Source: Prorocentrum cordatum
Lineage: Eukaryota; Sar; Dinophyceae; Prorocentrales; Prorocentraceae
Assembly (NCBI GenBank): GCA_963575745.1
Contig: CAUYUJ010018482.1
Coordinates: 384,314 to 448,313, forward strand
DNA: 64,000 nt
Reading direction: 5' to 3'
Shown here: piece by piece, positions 1 to 10,074 of the stretch
Layout of the letters: each line of letters begins with the position of its first letter
Numbering within the stretch: the stretch's first letter is position 1
Program-made: the position numbers and the translations under genes
Notes under the pieces: generated by a model
The model's database searches: none
Told to the model about the DNA's origin: nothing
Seen by the model: only the letters and a program-made list of their open reading frames with translations

Positions 1-85
1 CTTCGGGATCGTAGATAGCGAGGACGTCTCAGGCGAAGCGCCTGGCCCGCCCTTCGACTGGCCTCGGGAAACAACGGGGAGGTGT
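1..85 (+). repeat. Truncated copy of the module that precedes GGA tracts
   Basis: The words 'GAGGACGTCTCAGGCGAAGC', 'GCCTGGCCCGCC' and 'GGCCTCGGG' recur in the same order near 44,405 and 45,128. There, as here, they lie just upstream of a GGA microsatellite. This is seen directly by comparing the three loci. The window therefore opens inside the 3' end of a dispersed unit whose fuller copies lie at 43.4-45.3 kb. No coding potential is apparent. Confidence 0.6.
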
Positions 86-225
86 TCAGGGATGGAGGAG
101 GATGAAGGGCGACGATGAGGAGGAAATGCGGGGGGGAATGCCAGGATATCTGAAGCGTTTCACCATTCCCCCCCCCCCCCTGGGCGTTTTGTTCAATGAT
201 TCCGCACAGTAACAGGGATCAGAGT

Positions 226-381
226 GGGAGGAGGAGGAGGAGGAGGAGGAGGAGGAGGAGGCAGGAGGAGGAGGAGGAGGACGAGGAGGAGGAGGAGAAG
301 GAGGAGGAGGATGAGGATGAGGATGAGGAAGAGGAGGGGGAGGAGGAGGAGGAGGAGAAGGAGGAGGAGAAGGAGGAGGCG
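226..381 (+). repeat. GGA microsatellite
   Basis: Almost uninterrupted GGA triplets with scattered GAC, GAT and GAA variants form a polypurine tract on the plus strand. The open frames through it would encode only poly-Arg, poly-Glu or poly-Gly, or poly-Pro/Leu/Ser on the other strand. This is expected of a triplet repeat and is not evidence of a gene. A short C-run (about 170-180) lies just upstream. Confidence 0.95.
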
Positions 382-429
382 GACCATGACGAGAAGGAGC
401 GAGAGAGGAGGGAGCTGCTTGAATGAATC

Positions 430-1015
430 GCACTCTACTTGAACAGTGATTACTTGGCGGGGCCCTTACCGAGAACAGTATCGTCCATACTCCGTATTTG
501 CAGACCGTTGCTTTTAATAGTGATTATTGAGGGGTCATGTAACCATTGCTAAGTGATCATCGCTATGGACTTCTTTTTTGCACCACGCTTACGAAACCAC
601 ACTTGCAGCGACATCGCACCTTCTCCGCACCGCCAGGGGTCGGTTGGAATCCCTTGCAAGAAAACCGAAGTCCTACCAGGCGGCATTTGGACTTCTACCA
701 CGCTTCAAATTGCCAGGGGGGCATGGTGGCGAATTAAAGTAATCTTGCGATGGATGTGACGGAGTGTGCACCATTGCTATCGCGCAGGTTTGGTACAGCG
801 GCAGGTCGACCGAGGTTCCCGCAGCTCGTTGGCACACTTACAGGAACTAGGCAGTGTCTTAACGCCTCTGAGGACGCCTGGATGGAGAGCTGCTTCGGTC
901 ATCATGCGGTCAGCTATCCAGTTGCCTGCGGCAGACCCCGCCGATGTGCCTGTACAGCAGCGCAGCAGGATGGAAACTGAGTGTAGGAACAGCGCACTTC
1001 TGATGGCTGTTCCGA
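430..1015. other. Low-copy sequence, nothing recognised
   Basis: This stretch of mixed composition has no repeat I can match elsewhere in the window. Short open frames of 63-100 codons overlap on both strands, with no recognisable motif and no clear splice-site pair. I see nothing to support a gene. Confidence 0.5.
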
Positions 1016-1018
1016 ACT

Positions 1019-1195
1019 GGGACGGGTCGTGAACTCGACCTCGTCTTCGCCCGCGCGGTAGGGGGGGGGTCGAGTTCACGCCACGCTGGAGTTCAGCGAG
1101 CGGTCTGAAGTGAAGCGGGTCGTGAAGTCGACCTCATTGTCGTCCGCGCCGTAGGGAGGGGGAGAAGGAGGAGGAGGAGGCGGGGGAGGAGGACA
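1019..1195. repeat. Direct and inverted GTCGTGAACTCGACC repeats and short GGA tract
   Basis: A ~45-bp word beginning GGGTCGTGAA(C/G)TCGACCTC occurs at about 1,024 and again at about 1,118, each followed by CCGCGC and a run of G. Between them GTGAACTCGAC is answered by its inverse GTCGAGTTCAC, which could form a small hairpin. A short GGA run follows (about 1,158-1,190). Confidence 0.6.
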
Positions 1196-1224
1196 AGAGG
1201 GAGAAACTGCAGACAATGAGGAAA

Positions 1225-1750
1225 AGGCCTTAAGGGGTTCTCTTGGGGTCTCCTGTGATCCTCCTGGGGTCTCTTTGGGGCTTCTTGGGAGCCTGTTGGG
1301 GCCTCTGGGACGCCTCTTGAGACCTCTTGGGCCGTCTTAGGGGGGTCTTGTCCCGCCTGACGCTTTCGGAGGTCGTTTTGGGGGCCTCTCTAGGCCGTCT
1401 TGGTGTCCTCTCAGAGCGCTTTCGGGCCGCCTGAGTGTTTTTGTTTGGAAATTTCTTCGGCGATTTTGGGGTCCTCTTGGACTGACTTGGGGCCCTCTTT
1501 GGGAGCTTATGGGCTGTCTTGGAGCTATCTTCGAAGTCTCTTGGGCCGTCTTGGGCGGTCGGAAGCCCACACAGGTGAGAACTTCACCATCTTTCAAAAG
1601 CATCGGGACCATCAATGTTTTTCGCCTCTTCAGGCTTTCCTGGGGGGCCTCTTTGAGACCTCTTGGGCCGTCTTGGAAGCCTCTTGAATCGTCTTGAGGC
1701 TGCTTGGGAACCTCTTTTGCCGTCTTGGGCCATCCTGGGCCTTGAAACCT
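1225..1750 (+). repeat. G-rich GGGGCCTCTTGG satellite block
   Basis: The block is built from degenerate 12-15-base words such as CTTGGGGTCTC, GGGCCGTCTTGG and GGGGCCTCTTTG. This family covers much of the window. Near 1,568-1,632 it is interrupted by an AT-richer spacer containing GGTGAGAAC and ATCAATGTTTTT, which resembles the spacers of the blocks at 11.9, 45.7 and 46.4 kb. The open frames on either strand (up to 140 codons) come from the repeat lacking stop codons. Confidence 0.85.
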
Positions 1751-1759
1751 TCCAGGCAA

Positions 1760-2180
1760 CAGACGAGCATTCTAACACGCCCATTTCGTGCAGGCACGGT
1801 GGCGGATTTTCTATAGCTGCTTTCAAAGCGGTGCGACCAGGTTGCGGCTACATCAACGTATGTTGAAGACTGCGCGTTCACTTCAGAACTTTAAGGTTGG
1901 TCTTGCTGTCTTTTGAGCGTCGCAGCCGAATTGTTTTCGAGTGGCCTTTCCGTGCAATGTTATACCCCAAACGTTGCTTGCACTTAGGCGTTCTTACTTG
2001 CGTTTCTAAGGGGTTGGATGGGTGTCCAGAGGTCACCACCCACCAAACCACCCCAACCCAACCCGAAGGCTCAGATTTACCCTCGATTTTCCAGTGGGGG
2101 GGGGGTCGGGAAACATCGAAGAACCACATGTGGAACCCTTACCCCCCCCCAACCCGAAATTCGGGCCTTCGGGTTGGGTT
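1760..2180. other. Low-copy DNA with C/G runs
   Basis: The sequence is mixed, with runs of C and G near 2,095 and 2,140. The word CCAACCCGAA(G/A) and its inverse TTCGGGTTGGG occur around 2,055, 2,148 and 2,167, so this may be the remains of an inverted-repeat element. No gene evidence. Confidence 0.4.
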
Positions 2181-2189
2181 GGGGTGGTC

Positions 2190-2549
2190 TGGTAGGCAGT
2201 CAAGAGGATTCGCCACGTTCTGGCTTGTTGCCTCCCCGTTGCCTCCCCGCTGCCGCCTGGAGTCGGGTCCCCCCAGCATACTTGTACTATGTGTTCGTCG
2301 CCCCCCCAGGGGCGACGCGCGCACCGAGAAATCTTGTAGTATATGCGTCGTGGCGGGCGCTTTCTGGCCACACCGCTCGAGAAACGATATACTACAAGAT
2401 GGGTATACTATATGTTCGGGTCGGACGCGCGCCTCCAAGGCGGACATATAGTACTAGCATGTCCATGTGCGTCCCATGGTAGGTAGTCAAGAGGATTCGC
2501 CACGTTCTGGCTTGTTGCCTCCCCGTTGCCTCCCCGTTGCCGCCTGGAG
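2190..2549. repeat. Element bracketed by 70-bp direct repeats, with an internal hairpin
   Basis: A ~70-bp word beginning GTAGGCAGTCAAGAGGATTC and ending TGCCGCCTGGAG stands at 2,191-2,262 and again, nearly identical, at 2,478-2,548. Between them 2,331-2,344 (ATCTTGTAGTATAT) and 2,387-2,400 are a perfect 14-bp inverted pair with a 42-base loop. The loop, with GTGGCGGGCGCTTTCTGGCC and GCTCGRGAAACGAT, recurs at about 14,420-14,465. A third partial direct-repeat copy lies near 2,866-2,910. Confidence 0.75.
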
Positions 2550-2925
2550 GTGCCCCCGGGGATCCGTCCTGCTCCGGCCCTTGGGCGCTGCGTAATGGGG
2601 GGATCGTAAATGGGGGGGCGGCGAGTGTGGTCCGAAAAGGTACCCAAATGGTACCTAAACGAGCCCCCTGGGGCTCTGGAGGGGCCCGAAAGGGGCACGA
2701 AAGGGGACCTTTTCTGCCCCCCCTATTTGTGACCCCCCCATTAAGCCACGCCCAAGGCCCGCTGACGCCCCTTGCCGGCCGCTGCAGAGCCCGTGGTTTT
2801 TCGCCTCGTTCTCCGGCCCGCGCCGCGGCCCGTTGCCGCCCGCGTGCCGACCGCGGGGGTGTTCTCCGAGGATTCGCCACGCTCCGGCCGGCTGCCGGCC
2901 GTTGCCGCCCGTGGGCGCTCCGGCG
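2550..2925. other. GC-rich low-copy DNA
   Basis: GC-rich sequence rich in CCCCTGGGGC-type words. A partial third copy of the GGATTCGCCACG repeat lies at its 3' end (2,866-2,910). No gene evidence. Confidence 0.45.
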
Positions 2926-2928
2926 GCC

Positions 2929-2929
<1 letters not shown>

Positions 2930-3014
<85 letters not shown>

Positions 3015-3042
3015 TATATATATATATATTATATATATATGT
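2930..3042. repeat. 82-base poly(T) followed by TA repeats
   Basis: An unbroken T run spans 2,930-3,011 and passes into alternating TA to about 3,042. Such a tract could be the poly(A) tail of a retroposed transcript inserted in the minus orientation, whose body would lie to the right. No target-site duplication could be established, so a simple homopolymer expansion is equally possible. Confidence 0.9.
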
Positions 3043-3044
3043 TC

Positions 3045-3430
3045 TATCTATATCTCTCTCTATATATATGAAAAGATGTCTTGCAGCATTCTAGCTTTCT
3101 CCTCGTAGCTCATACCAAAAAAGAGAGCGCCACAGGGACGACACCGCATAGCTCACACATCGTTCTTCAAACCGCATAGATTCTCCCTTTTTGTAAAATG
3201 GAGTGATCGGATCTCCCCCTCTTGAAGTGACGGTCACCTCTTCGTATTGCAATTCGCATGTGATTATGCCGCATTGTCCATCCTTTAAGTAGGAGTTCGT
3301 ACCACTCCAGGCAGGCCAGTGTCGCCCCCCCCCCTTTCCATCCTTTGCCTACAACCATGGGCGCACACGTGTTTGTAACAGATCAACAGTTTCTAAGAAT
3401 CCCTTGCAAGTGACGGGCGCGCAGTGCACG
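3045..3430. other. Low-copy DNA, nothing recognised
   Basis: The composition is more balanced than in the flanks. There are short C runs near 3,330 and no matching repeat, promoter or exon that I can support. Confidence 0.45.
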
Positions 3431-4055
3431 CGCGCGTCGTCGCGCGCGCATGCCGAAATCCTTTGAAGACGAATGTTTCGTAATGGTTTCAAAATCGGAT
3501 GTCCCGAAATCATACGAAGACATATGGTTTCGCAACAAGAATTTCAAGCAAAGCTTGCGCTAGGGCTTTTGCGAATTTTGAAGATTACAATAGGCTTTCA
3601 ATATTTTCATAATGTGCTACCAAACAGGCTTCTCGCGCGTGCATGTCGGAGTCGTTCGAACGCCCTTGCGCGCGTGTGGTGGAAATGGTCCGTTGCAGAA
3701 AATGTGACGAAGTGCTCGCGTGCGTCGTCGCGCGCGCATGCCGAACTCCTTTGAAAAAAGAGGTTTCGTAGGGATTTCAAAACCAAATATTCCGAAACCA
3801 TATAAACAAACATGGTTTTGCAACATCTGTTTTCAAAAGCGCCCGCGCTCGCGCTCCTGCGAACTCATAAGGGAACCATTGTTTCTTTTCGACATACCCA
3901 TTCAATTCAGTCAAACGGGCCCCTCGCGCCGTACGTCGAAATCGGTCGAACGCCCTTGCGCGCGTGCTGGGCGTGGCACGACCCGTGTCAAATCATACCA
4001 TGCGGGCCACTCTCGCGCGTCGGCTGCGCGCGCATGTCGAACTCCCTCCAACCCA
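3430..4055 (+). repeat. About 290-bp tandem repeat, a little over two copies
   Basis: The word CGTCGTCGCGCGCGCATGCC followed by GAA(A/C)TCCTTTGAA begins near 3,435 and again near 3,725. The start of a third copy (GCGCGCGCATGTCGAACTCC) is near 4,028. Inside each unit, TTTCGTA..GATTTCAAAA, CCGAAA(T/C)CATA and GGTTT(C/T)GCAAC follow in the same order. TCG(T/G)TCGAACGCCCTTGCGCG ends each unit. The copies have diverged considerably. Confidence 0.75.
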
Positions 4056-4059
4056 TTCA

Positions 4060-4435
4060 TCAGCGACGCGAGGACGCCGTCATCGTTCTCGGCGTGATCG
4101 GCATCGGCGCCGTCACTGTCCTAGTCGTTGTCATCACGCTATCATCATCATCGCGTCTACCGCTGTCGACATTGCCATGATACCGCGCCCGCCTTCAGGC
4201 GCCGACTCGCACTGAACTGCCCGCGGGAAGTGCCCGGCGGTCAACGCCACTGCGGCCGCGTCGGTCGCGCCAAACTAGCTGGCCGCTGCGCGCGCGAGCA
4301 TGCGCGGGCTAGCGCGGCCGCAGTGATGCACCAGCCAACATTGGTTTTTACAAACCAAGTCGCGTGTACGTGGGTGAGATGGTTGCGCGACCACTTCAGT
4401 AGACAACTCATTGCGAACATAACTGAATTGCCCCA
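4060..4435. other. Low-copy DNA with short TCATCA run
   Basis: A short imperfect ATCATC run lies near 4,135-4,155, and GCGCGAGCATGCGCGGGCTA-type GC-rich words near 4,300. No supported gene. Confidence 0.45.
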
Positions 4436-4760
4436 CGTAGCTTGCACCACATAACATACATCCGACCACACACGTGCACACATACACATACACATACACA
4501 CATACACATACATATACGCATACCTACATCGAGCCTCACGTACATACATACATACATACACATACAGACACACGCATGCATATATATGTACATATGTATA
4601 CATAGCACCGCCTATATGGTCCAACGTAGCTTGCACCACGCTACTTATACCACATAGCTCGCGCCGCGTATACTGCACCACGCATGTTGCACCACATAAC
4701 TTACGCCACGTAACCCGTGCCACGTATACATTGCACCACATAGGCACCGGGTAGTCCAGT
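4436..4760. repeat. CACATACA microsatellite and degenerate CACGTAGCTTGCACCA repeat
   Basis: CACATACACATACA arrays occupy about 4,470-4,585. On both sides, a ~14-15-base word of the type CACRTARCTTGCACCACATA repeats with many changes (4,436-4,455 and 4,620-4,750). Its reverse complement appears at 41,475-41,540 (TGTGGTGCAAGTTATGTGG), and a weaker relative near 12,300-12,355. Confidence 0.8.
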
Positions 4761-4861
4761 TTATGTGTGTATGTATATTTGTATGTATGTTTGTATGTGT
4801 GTTTGCCCGTCTGTATGTAGATGCATATGCATATGCATATGCACACGTATATGTATATGTG

Positions 4862-4895
<34 letters not shown>

Positions 4896-4957
4896 CTTAT
4901 GTATATGTATATGTATATGTCTATGTATATGTATATGTGTATGCATATGTATGTGTG

Positions 4958-4995
<38 letters not shown>

Positions 4996-5240
4996 CGCAT
5001 ATGTACATGTATATGTATATGTAAATGTATATGTATATGTACATGCATATGTTTATGCATATGTATATGTGCATGTATATGTGTATGTATATGTATATGT
5101 AGATGTGTATGCAAATATGTACATATGTATATCCATCTATGTCGAACTTATGTATATTTAAATGCATATGTTGATGTCGATGTATATTTATATATGTACA
5201 TGTAGATGTATAGGTATATGTACATGTGTGGGTATATTCC
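4760..5240. repeat. TATATG/TATGTG microsatellite
   Basis: About 480 bases of GTATATGTATAT words with occasional GCATAT, GTGTAT and ACATGT variants. Open frames through it (up to 308 codons on the minus strand) encode only Ile/Tyr/His, Val/Tyr or Cys/Ile low-complexity sequence and are artefacts. Confidence 0.95.
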
Positions 5241-5297
5241 TCTTCCTATATTTTTACAAGCCAGGGGGGGGGGAACAACCCTCCCCCCCCCCCGCAA

Positions 5298-6822
5298 AAA
5301 AAAACTGGACCCCTGGGATCTGGGGTTCTCGGGCTCCCTTGGACGTCCTTGGAAAAGGTCACCTGGCTTTCCGGGTCTCCACAAACGCCTTGCCAGCAGA
5401 CCCAGAGCGATCCGAGGGGTCATCAGAAAGGCTCAAGGGAGGCCCCAGACAGAACAAGAGCGCTCCAAGAGGGACCCCAATTGCGTCAGGACGGCCCCAA
5501 AGACCCCCAAGGCACCCCAAAAAGTTTTCCAAGGGGCCTTCAAAGCACAAACATCGTCCCATTCCCTTCGTAAAACTTACAATTTTAGCATTTTCGCCTT
5601 TCGGATTTCATCAGCTTTCAAGACGGTTTCAAAGCCCTGGAGATCGCCTCCAGACGCCCCAAAAGGCCCCCAAGAAAGCTTCAAGACGGCCGAGCCGGGC
5701 CCCACGATCGCCCACGAGAGCCCCAAGACAGCCCATAATGGAACCAAGAGGCCCCCCAAGGGCTCCCAGCACAGACCCAAAAGGGCCATGGGAGGTCCCC
5801 GGAAGTGCCCAAGATGGGTCCAAAGGGGGCTCCAGCGGGCCCAAGCTCCCCAAGACGGCCCAAGAAGGCCCCAGGACGGCCCATGAAGGCGCCAAAACGG
5901 CCCACGAGGGCCCCGAAAACACCCCCACGACGTTTCCGAATGCCAACATAAAGACCCCCAGGGCACCCCAAAAAGCTTTCCAAGTGGCCTTCAAACCACA
6001 AAAAACGTCCCATTCCCCTCGTCAAACTTACAATTTTAGCATATTCGCCTTTCGGATTTCCTCAGCTTTCAAGACGGTTTCAAAGCCCTGGAGATCGCCT
6101 CCAGACGCCCCAAAAGGCCCCCAAGAAAGCTTCAAGACGGCCGAGCCGGGCCCCACGATCGCCCACGAGAGCCCCAAGACAGCCCATAATGGAACCAAGA
6201 GGCCCCCAAGGGCTCCCATCCCCGGAAGTGCCCAAGATGGGTCCAAAGGGGGCTCCAGCGGGCCCAAGCTCCCCAAGACGGCCCAAGAAGGCCCCAGGAC
6301 GGCCCATGAAGGCGCCAAAACGGCCCACGAGGGCCCCGAAAACACCCCCACGACGTTTCCGAATGCCAACATAGACCCCCAAGGCACACCAAAAAGCTTT
6401 CCAAGGGGCCTTCAAACCACAATAATCGCCCCATTCTCTTCGTCAAACTTACAATTTTAGCACATTCGCCTTTCGGATTTCATCAGCTTTCAAGACGGTT
6501 TCAAAGCCCTGGAGATCGCCTCCAGACGCCCCAAAAGGCCCCCAAGAAAGCTTCAAGACGGCCGAGCCGGGCCCCACGATCGCCCACGAGAGCCCCAAGA
6601 CAGCCCATAATGGAACCAAGAGGCCCCCCAAGGGCTCCCAGCACAGACCCAAAAGGGCCATGGGAGGTCCCCGGAAGTGCCCAAGATGGGTCCAAAGGGG
6701 GCTCCAGCGGGCCCAAGCTCCCCAAGACGGCCCAAGAAGGCCCCAGGACGGCCCATGAAGGCGCCAAAACGGCCCACGAGGGCCCCGAAAACACCCCCAC
6801 GACGTTTCCGAATGCCAACATT
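5298..6822 (-). repeat. Tandem ~420-450-bp units of C-rich CCCCAAGACGGCC satellite
   Basis: Three long direct copies run from the landmark GACCCCCA(A/G)GGCAC at about 5,505, 5,953 and 6,374. Each contains an AT-richer stretch (AACTTACAATTTTAGCA) followed by CCCCAAGACGGCC words. The middle copy lacks about 33 bases present in the first and third, around GCACAGACCCAAAAGGGCC. Copies are nearly identical otherwise, implying recent amplification. The plus strand carries the C-rich version of the motif, opposite to the blocks at 1.2 and 11.5 kb. Confidence 0.9.
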
Positions 6823-7144
6823 CATTGATCTTACTCCCATGACATTTCACATTGTGACCCAGTCGTTGATGGTCTCGTGGCATGCAGCGAAGATGCCCGA
6901 GGATGCCCCTTACGAGTTGCATATGCATGTTCATACCCTTACACACATAAATTGATAGGTGCATATGTACGCTGTATACACCTACAACAATGTAAGTATA
7001 GTGTATACACCTAGACATGTATACGGAACGTGCATGCACGTGCGCGTGTATACATGCATGCGCGCATTTACGCACGCACGCATTCCGCTTGCGTGCAGAA
7101 CTCAAAGGACCAAGGTGCATGGCGCGCAGCGCCAATGATATATA

Positions 7145-7193
<49 letters not shown>

Positions 7194-7260
7194 AATATAT
7201 ATACACACATAGATGTAACAAATAGGCCAGGGGGCCCTCCCGGGGCGTCCTCCACCTCGC
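6823..7260. other. Low-copy DNA with TA microsatellite
   Basis: A mixed stretch rich in ACACC(T/A)A and GTATACA words is followed by TA repeats at about 7,137-7,205. No gene evidence. Confidence 0.5.
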
Positions 7261-7282
7261 TCACATTTGGTGTATGGTCCCG

Positions 7283-7775
7283 GCACCGCGCTTCTGGGCC
7301 TCCCAGGGAGCCCCCACAATGCCCAAAGACAGTCCAAGACGACCCCAAGAAGCTCCCACAACGTCAACAGAAAGGCCCAAGACGCTCCCAAGCAACCCAG
7401 GATAGCTTTCAGGCGGCTCTCCAGGCTTCCAGGAGGCCTCCAAGAGACTTCAAGAGAGTTCCGAGAGGCCTCACGAGAGCGCCCGAAGAACCCCAAGTCG
7501 TTAATTTTCATGGTTTTTGTATTTTTGTTTTGGTTTTCTCACGGCCGCCAGAGACATCCGAGAGGACTCTGGGACCCCCCAGGGGCCTCCAATACACCCC
7601 AAACCCCTGAGAGGCCCCCCCAAAAAGCGCCGACGAGGCCCCCCAAAACAGCCCAAGAGAGCTTCGAGAGTCGTCCCGAGAGAGCTCGAAGAGGGTAAAC
7701 CTGTTGATTTTCAGTGGTTTTTGTCGACTTGCTTCGCCTTCTCACGTTTTGCGGCTTCCAACGCTCCAAGACCAA
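7283..7775 (-). repeat. C-rich CCCAAGA satellite block
   Basis: CCCAAGACG, CCCCCAGGGG and GAGAGCTTCGAGAG words repeat here. The whole block is closely matched at 10,075-10,745, including the word CAAGCAACCCAGGATAGC and the spacer GTTAATTTTCATGGTT. The two loci are copies of one another separated by the tandem arrays. It abuts the conserved left flank of the ~91-bp array. Confidence 0.85.
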
Positions 7776-7782
7776 GGAATTT

Positions 7783-7856
7783 GAAAATTATCTTGGCGAA
7801 GGACCCAACCATATGCAGATGTGAGTACCGCAGGTCAGCCGGGACGAAGAAAGGTG
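7783..7856 (+). repeat. Conserved left flank of the tandem-array cassette (copy A)
   Basis: The words AAAATTATCTTGGCGAAGGA and CCCAACCATATGCAG are matched at 15,378-15,420, where they also immediately precede a related tandem array. The match shows the arrays moved or were copied together with their flank. Confidence 0.75.
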
Positions 7857-8765
7857 AGCTTCTTACGGGGCCTTCGGTGGTGATCCTTGTGGGGCCACGA
7901 ACCGTTTGAGGGGTGTGCCAAAATGGGTGGCGGTCCCCGCATGCGGCCTGTGCCACTGGGGCCTTCGGTGGAGCTCCCTGTAGAGGTGTGCCAAAATGGG
8001 TGCCGGTCCCCGCATGCGGCCTATGCCATTGGAGCCTTCGGTGGAGCTCCCTGTGGGGCCACGAACTCTGTGATGGGTGTGCCAAAATGAAAGCCGGTCC
8101 CCGCATGGGGCCTGTGCCACTGGGGCCTTCGGTGGAGCTCCCTGTGGGGCCACGAACTGTGTGAGAGGTGTGCCATAATGGGTAGCGGTCCCCGCATGCA
8201 ACCTGTGCCACTGGGGCCTTCGGTGGAGCTACCTGTGGGGCCACGAACCGTGTCAGGGGTGTGCCAAAATGTGTGGCGGTCCCCGCATGGGGCCTGTGCC
8301 ACTGGGGCCTTCGGTGGAGCTCCCTGTGGGGCCACGAACCGTGTGATGGGTGGTGCCAAAATGGGTGGCGGTCCCCGCATGGGGCCTGTGCCACTGGGGC
8401 CTTCGGTGGAGCTCGCTGTGGGGCCACGAACCGTGTCAGGGGTGTGCCAAAATGAGTGGCGGTTCCCGCATGGGGCCTGTGCCACTGGGGCCTTCGGTGG
8501 AGCTCCCTGTGGGGCCACGAACCGTTTGAGGGGTGTGCCAAAATGGGTGGCGGTCCCCGCATGGGGCCTGTGCCACTGGGGCCTTCGGTGGGGCCCCCTG
8601 TGGGGCCACGAATCGTGTGAGGGGTGTGCCAAAATGGGTGGCGGTCCCCGCATGCGGCCTGTGCCACTGGGGCCTTTGGTGGAGCTCCCTTGTGGGCCAC
8701 GAACCGTGTGAGGGGTGTGTCAAAATGGGTGGTGGTCCCCGCATGCGGCTGTGCCAAAGCAACTC
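7857..8765 (+). repeat. About 91-bp tandem array A (~10 units)
   Basis: Each unit reads GGGGCCTTCGGTGGAGCTCC, TGTGGGGCCACGAAC, GTGTGAGGGGTGTGCCAAAA, TGGGTGGCGGTCCCCGCATG and GCCTGTGCCACT in order. One early unit is shortened. The frame is open for long stretches, with a minus-strand run of 348 codons of His/Pro/Arg-rich repeats. The peptide repeat simply follows the DNA period, and both strands are open. Confidence 0.95.
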
Positions 8766-8789
8766 AGGTTCCCCCTGACACCATTCCTG

Positions 8790-8905
8790 GGACATCACCA
8801 GTACCTCGCGCAGGAGGAGGGGGAAGGGGAGGAGGAGTGAGGAGGAAGAGGTGACGCGGGGCGCTGTCTTTTCAAAGCGAGGACCCAACACCACAGGATG
8901 ATGGT
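8790..8905 (+). repeat. Conserved right flank of the tandem-array cassette (copy A)
   Basis: ACCAGTACCTCGCG, a short GGA-rich tract, then GACGCGGGGCGCTGTCTTTT and CGAGGACCCAACACCAC. The same order is found at 9,845-9,955 and, without the first word, at 16,265-16,370. It lies directly after the array in all three cases. Confidence 0.85.
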
Positions 8906-9074
8906 AAACAAAACTACCCGGGACTGACCACGAGGATGGGGTCGACAGGTCCGTGGGCATCGCGACGCCAAAAACAAATCGAAAGTCAAATGTCTCACCC
9001 TCCTGGCCAAGATTCCCCCGGCCCTCCAATTGAACTCGCCGCTCGAGACTCCGCGCTGGATGCCCCAAACAGGG
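8906..9074. other. Spacer between arrays A and B
   Basis: About 170 bases of low-copy sequence without repeats that I can match. It contains no gene. Confidence 0.5.
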
Positions 9075-9800
9075 GATTCGGTGGAGCTCCCTGTGACGGG
9101 CACGAGCCGTGTGAGGGGTGTGCCAAAATGGGTGGCGGTCTCCGCATGCGGACCCTGCCGGTGGGGCCTTCGGTGGAGCTCCCTGTGGGGCCACGCATCG
9201 TGTGAGGGGTGTGACAAAATGGGTGGCGGTCCCCGCATAGGGCCTGTGCCACTGGGGCCTTCAGTGGAGCTCCCTGTGGGGCCACGAACTGTGTGAGAGG
9301 TGTGCCAACATGGGTGGCGGTCCCCGCATGCGGCCTGTGCCACTGGGGCCTTCGGTGGAGCTCCCTGTGGGACCACGAACTCTGTGATGGGTGTGCCAAA
9401 ATGAAAGCCGGTCCCTGCTTGGGGCCTGTGCCACTGGGGCCTTCGGTGGAGCTAGCTCCCTGTGGGGCCACGAACCGTGTGAGGGGTGTGCCAAAATGGG
9501 TGGCGGTCCCCGCATGCGGCCTGTGCCATTGGGGCCTTCAGTAGAGAACCTTGTGTGGCCACCGGGTAAGGGATGTGCCAAAATGGGCGGCGTCCCCCGC
9601 ATGCGGCCTATGCCACTGGGGGTCTTCGGTGGAGCCCCCTGTGGGGCCACGAACCGTGTGAGGGGTGTGCCAAAATGGGTGGCGGTCCCCACATGCGGCC
9701 TGTGCCACTGGGGCCTTCGGTGGAGCTCCCTGTGGGGCCACGAACCATGTGAGGGGTGTCTGGTGTGCCAAAATGGGTGGCGGTCCCCGTATGCGGCTGT
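9075..9800 (+). repeat. About 91-bp tandem array B (~8 units)
   Basis: Same unit as array A, with somewhat more divergence and length variation; the unit near 9,540-9,590 is degraded. The array starts abruptly, without the conserved left flank. It ends in the same right flank as A. Confidence 0.95.
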
Positions 9801-9837
9801 GCCAAAACAACTCACATTCCCCCCGTCACCATTCCTG

Positions 9838-9960
9838 GCACATCACCAGTACCTCGCGGAGGAGGAGGAGGAGGAAGAGGAGGAGGAGGAGGAGTGAGGA
9901 GGAGGTGACGCGGGGCGCTGTCTTTTCAAAACGAGGACCCAACACAATCGGATGGTCAGG
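9838..9960 (+). repeat. Conserved right flank of the tandem-array cassette (copy B)
   Basis: ACCAGTACCTCGCGGAGG, a GGA run, GACGCGGGGCGCTGTCTTTT, then CGAGGACCCAACACAATCGG. It corresponds to the flanks at 8,790 and 16,265. Confidence 0.85.
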
Positions 9961-10074
9961 AAAACAGTTTTTTTTGTTTCCTCCAAATTTTTCAACAAAT
10001 GCGCGCCCCCTCCTTCGGGGGTCTCACACCTTACCAGAACATTTGCGGAACGCTCGCGGTACTGCGCTTCCCGA

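Noticed and set aside
4436-4760. Possible CRISPR-like array of CACGTAGCTTGCACCA words
   Set aside because: No constant repeats separated by unique spacers of constant length; it is a decayed short tandem repeat in a eukaryotic context.
4241-5167. 308-codon minus-strand Ile/Tyr/His-rich frame
   Set aside because: Product of the TATATG/CACATA simple repeats.
5162-6460. 432-codon plus-strand open frame, Lys/Pro/Arg-rich
   Set aside because: It starts inside the TATATG microsatellite and runs through the C-rich satellite. Its peptide repeats follow the DNA units, and several minus frames are also open over the same bases.
7711-8757. 348-codon minus-strand repeat protein
   Set aside because: It is the translation of the 91-bp tandem array. 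Opposite-strand frames are also open and the flanking satellite continues the frame.
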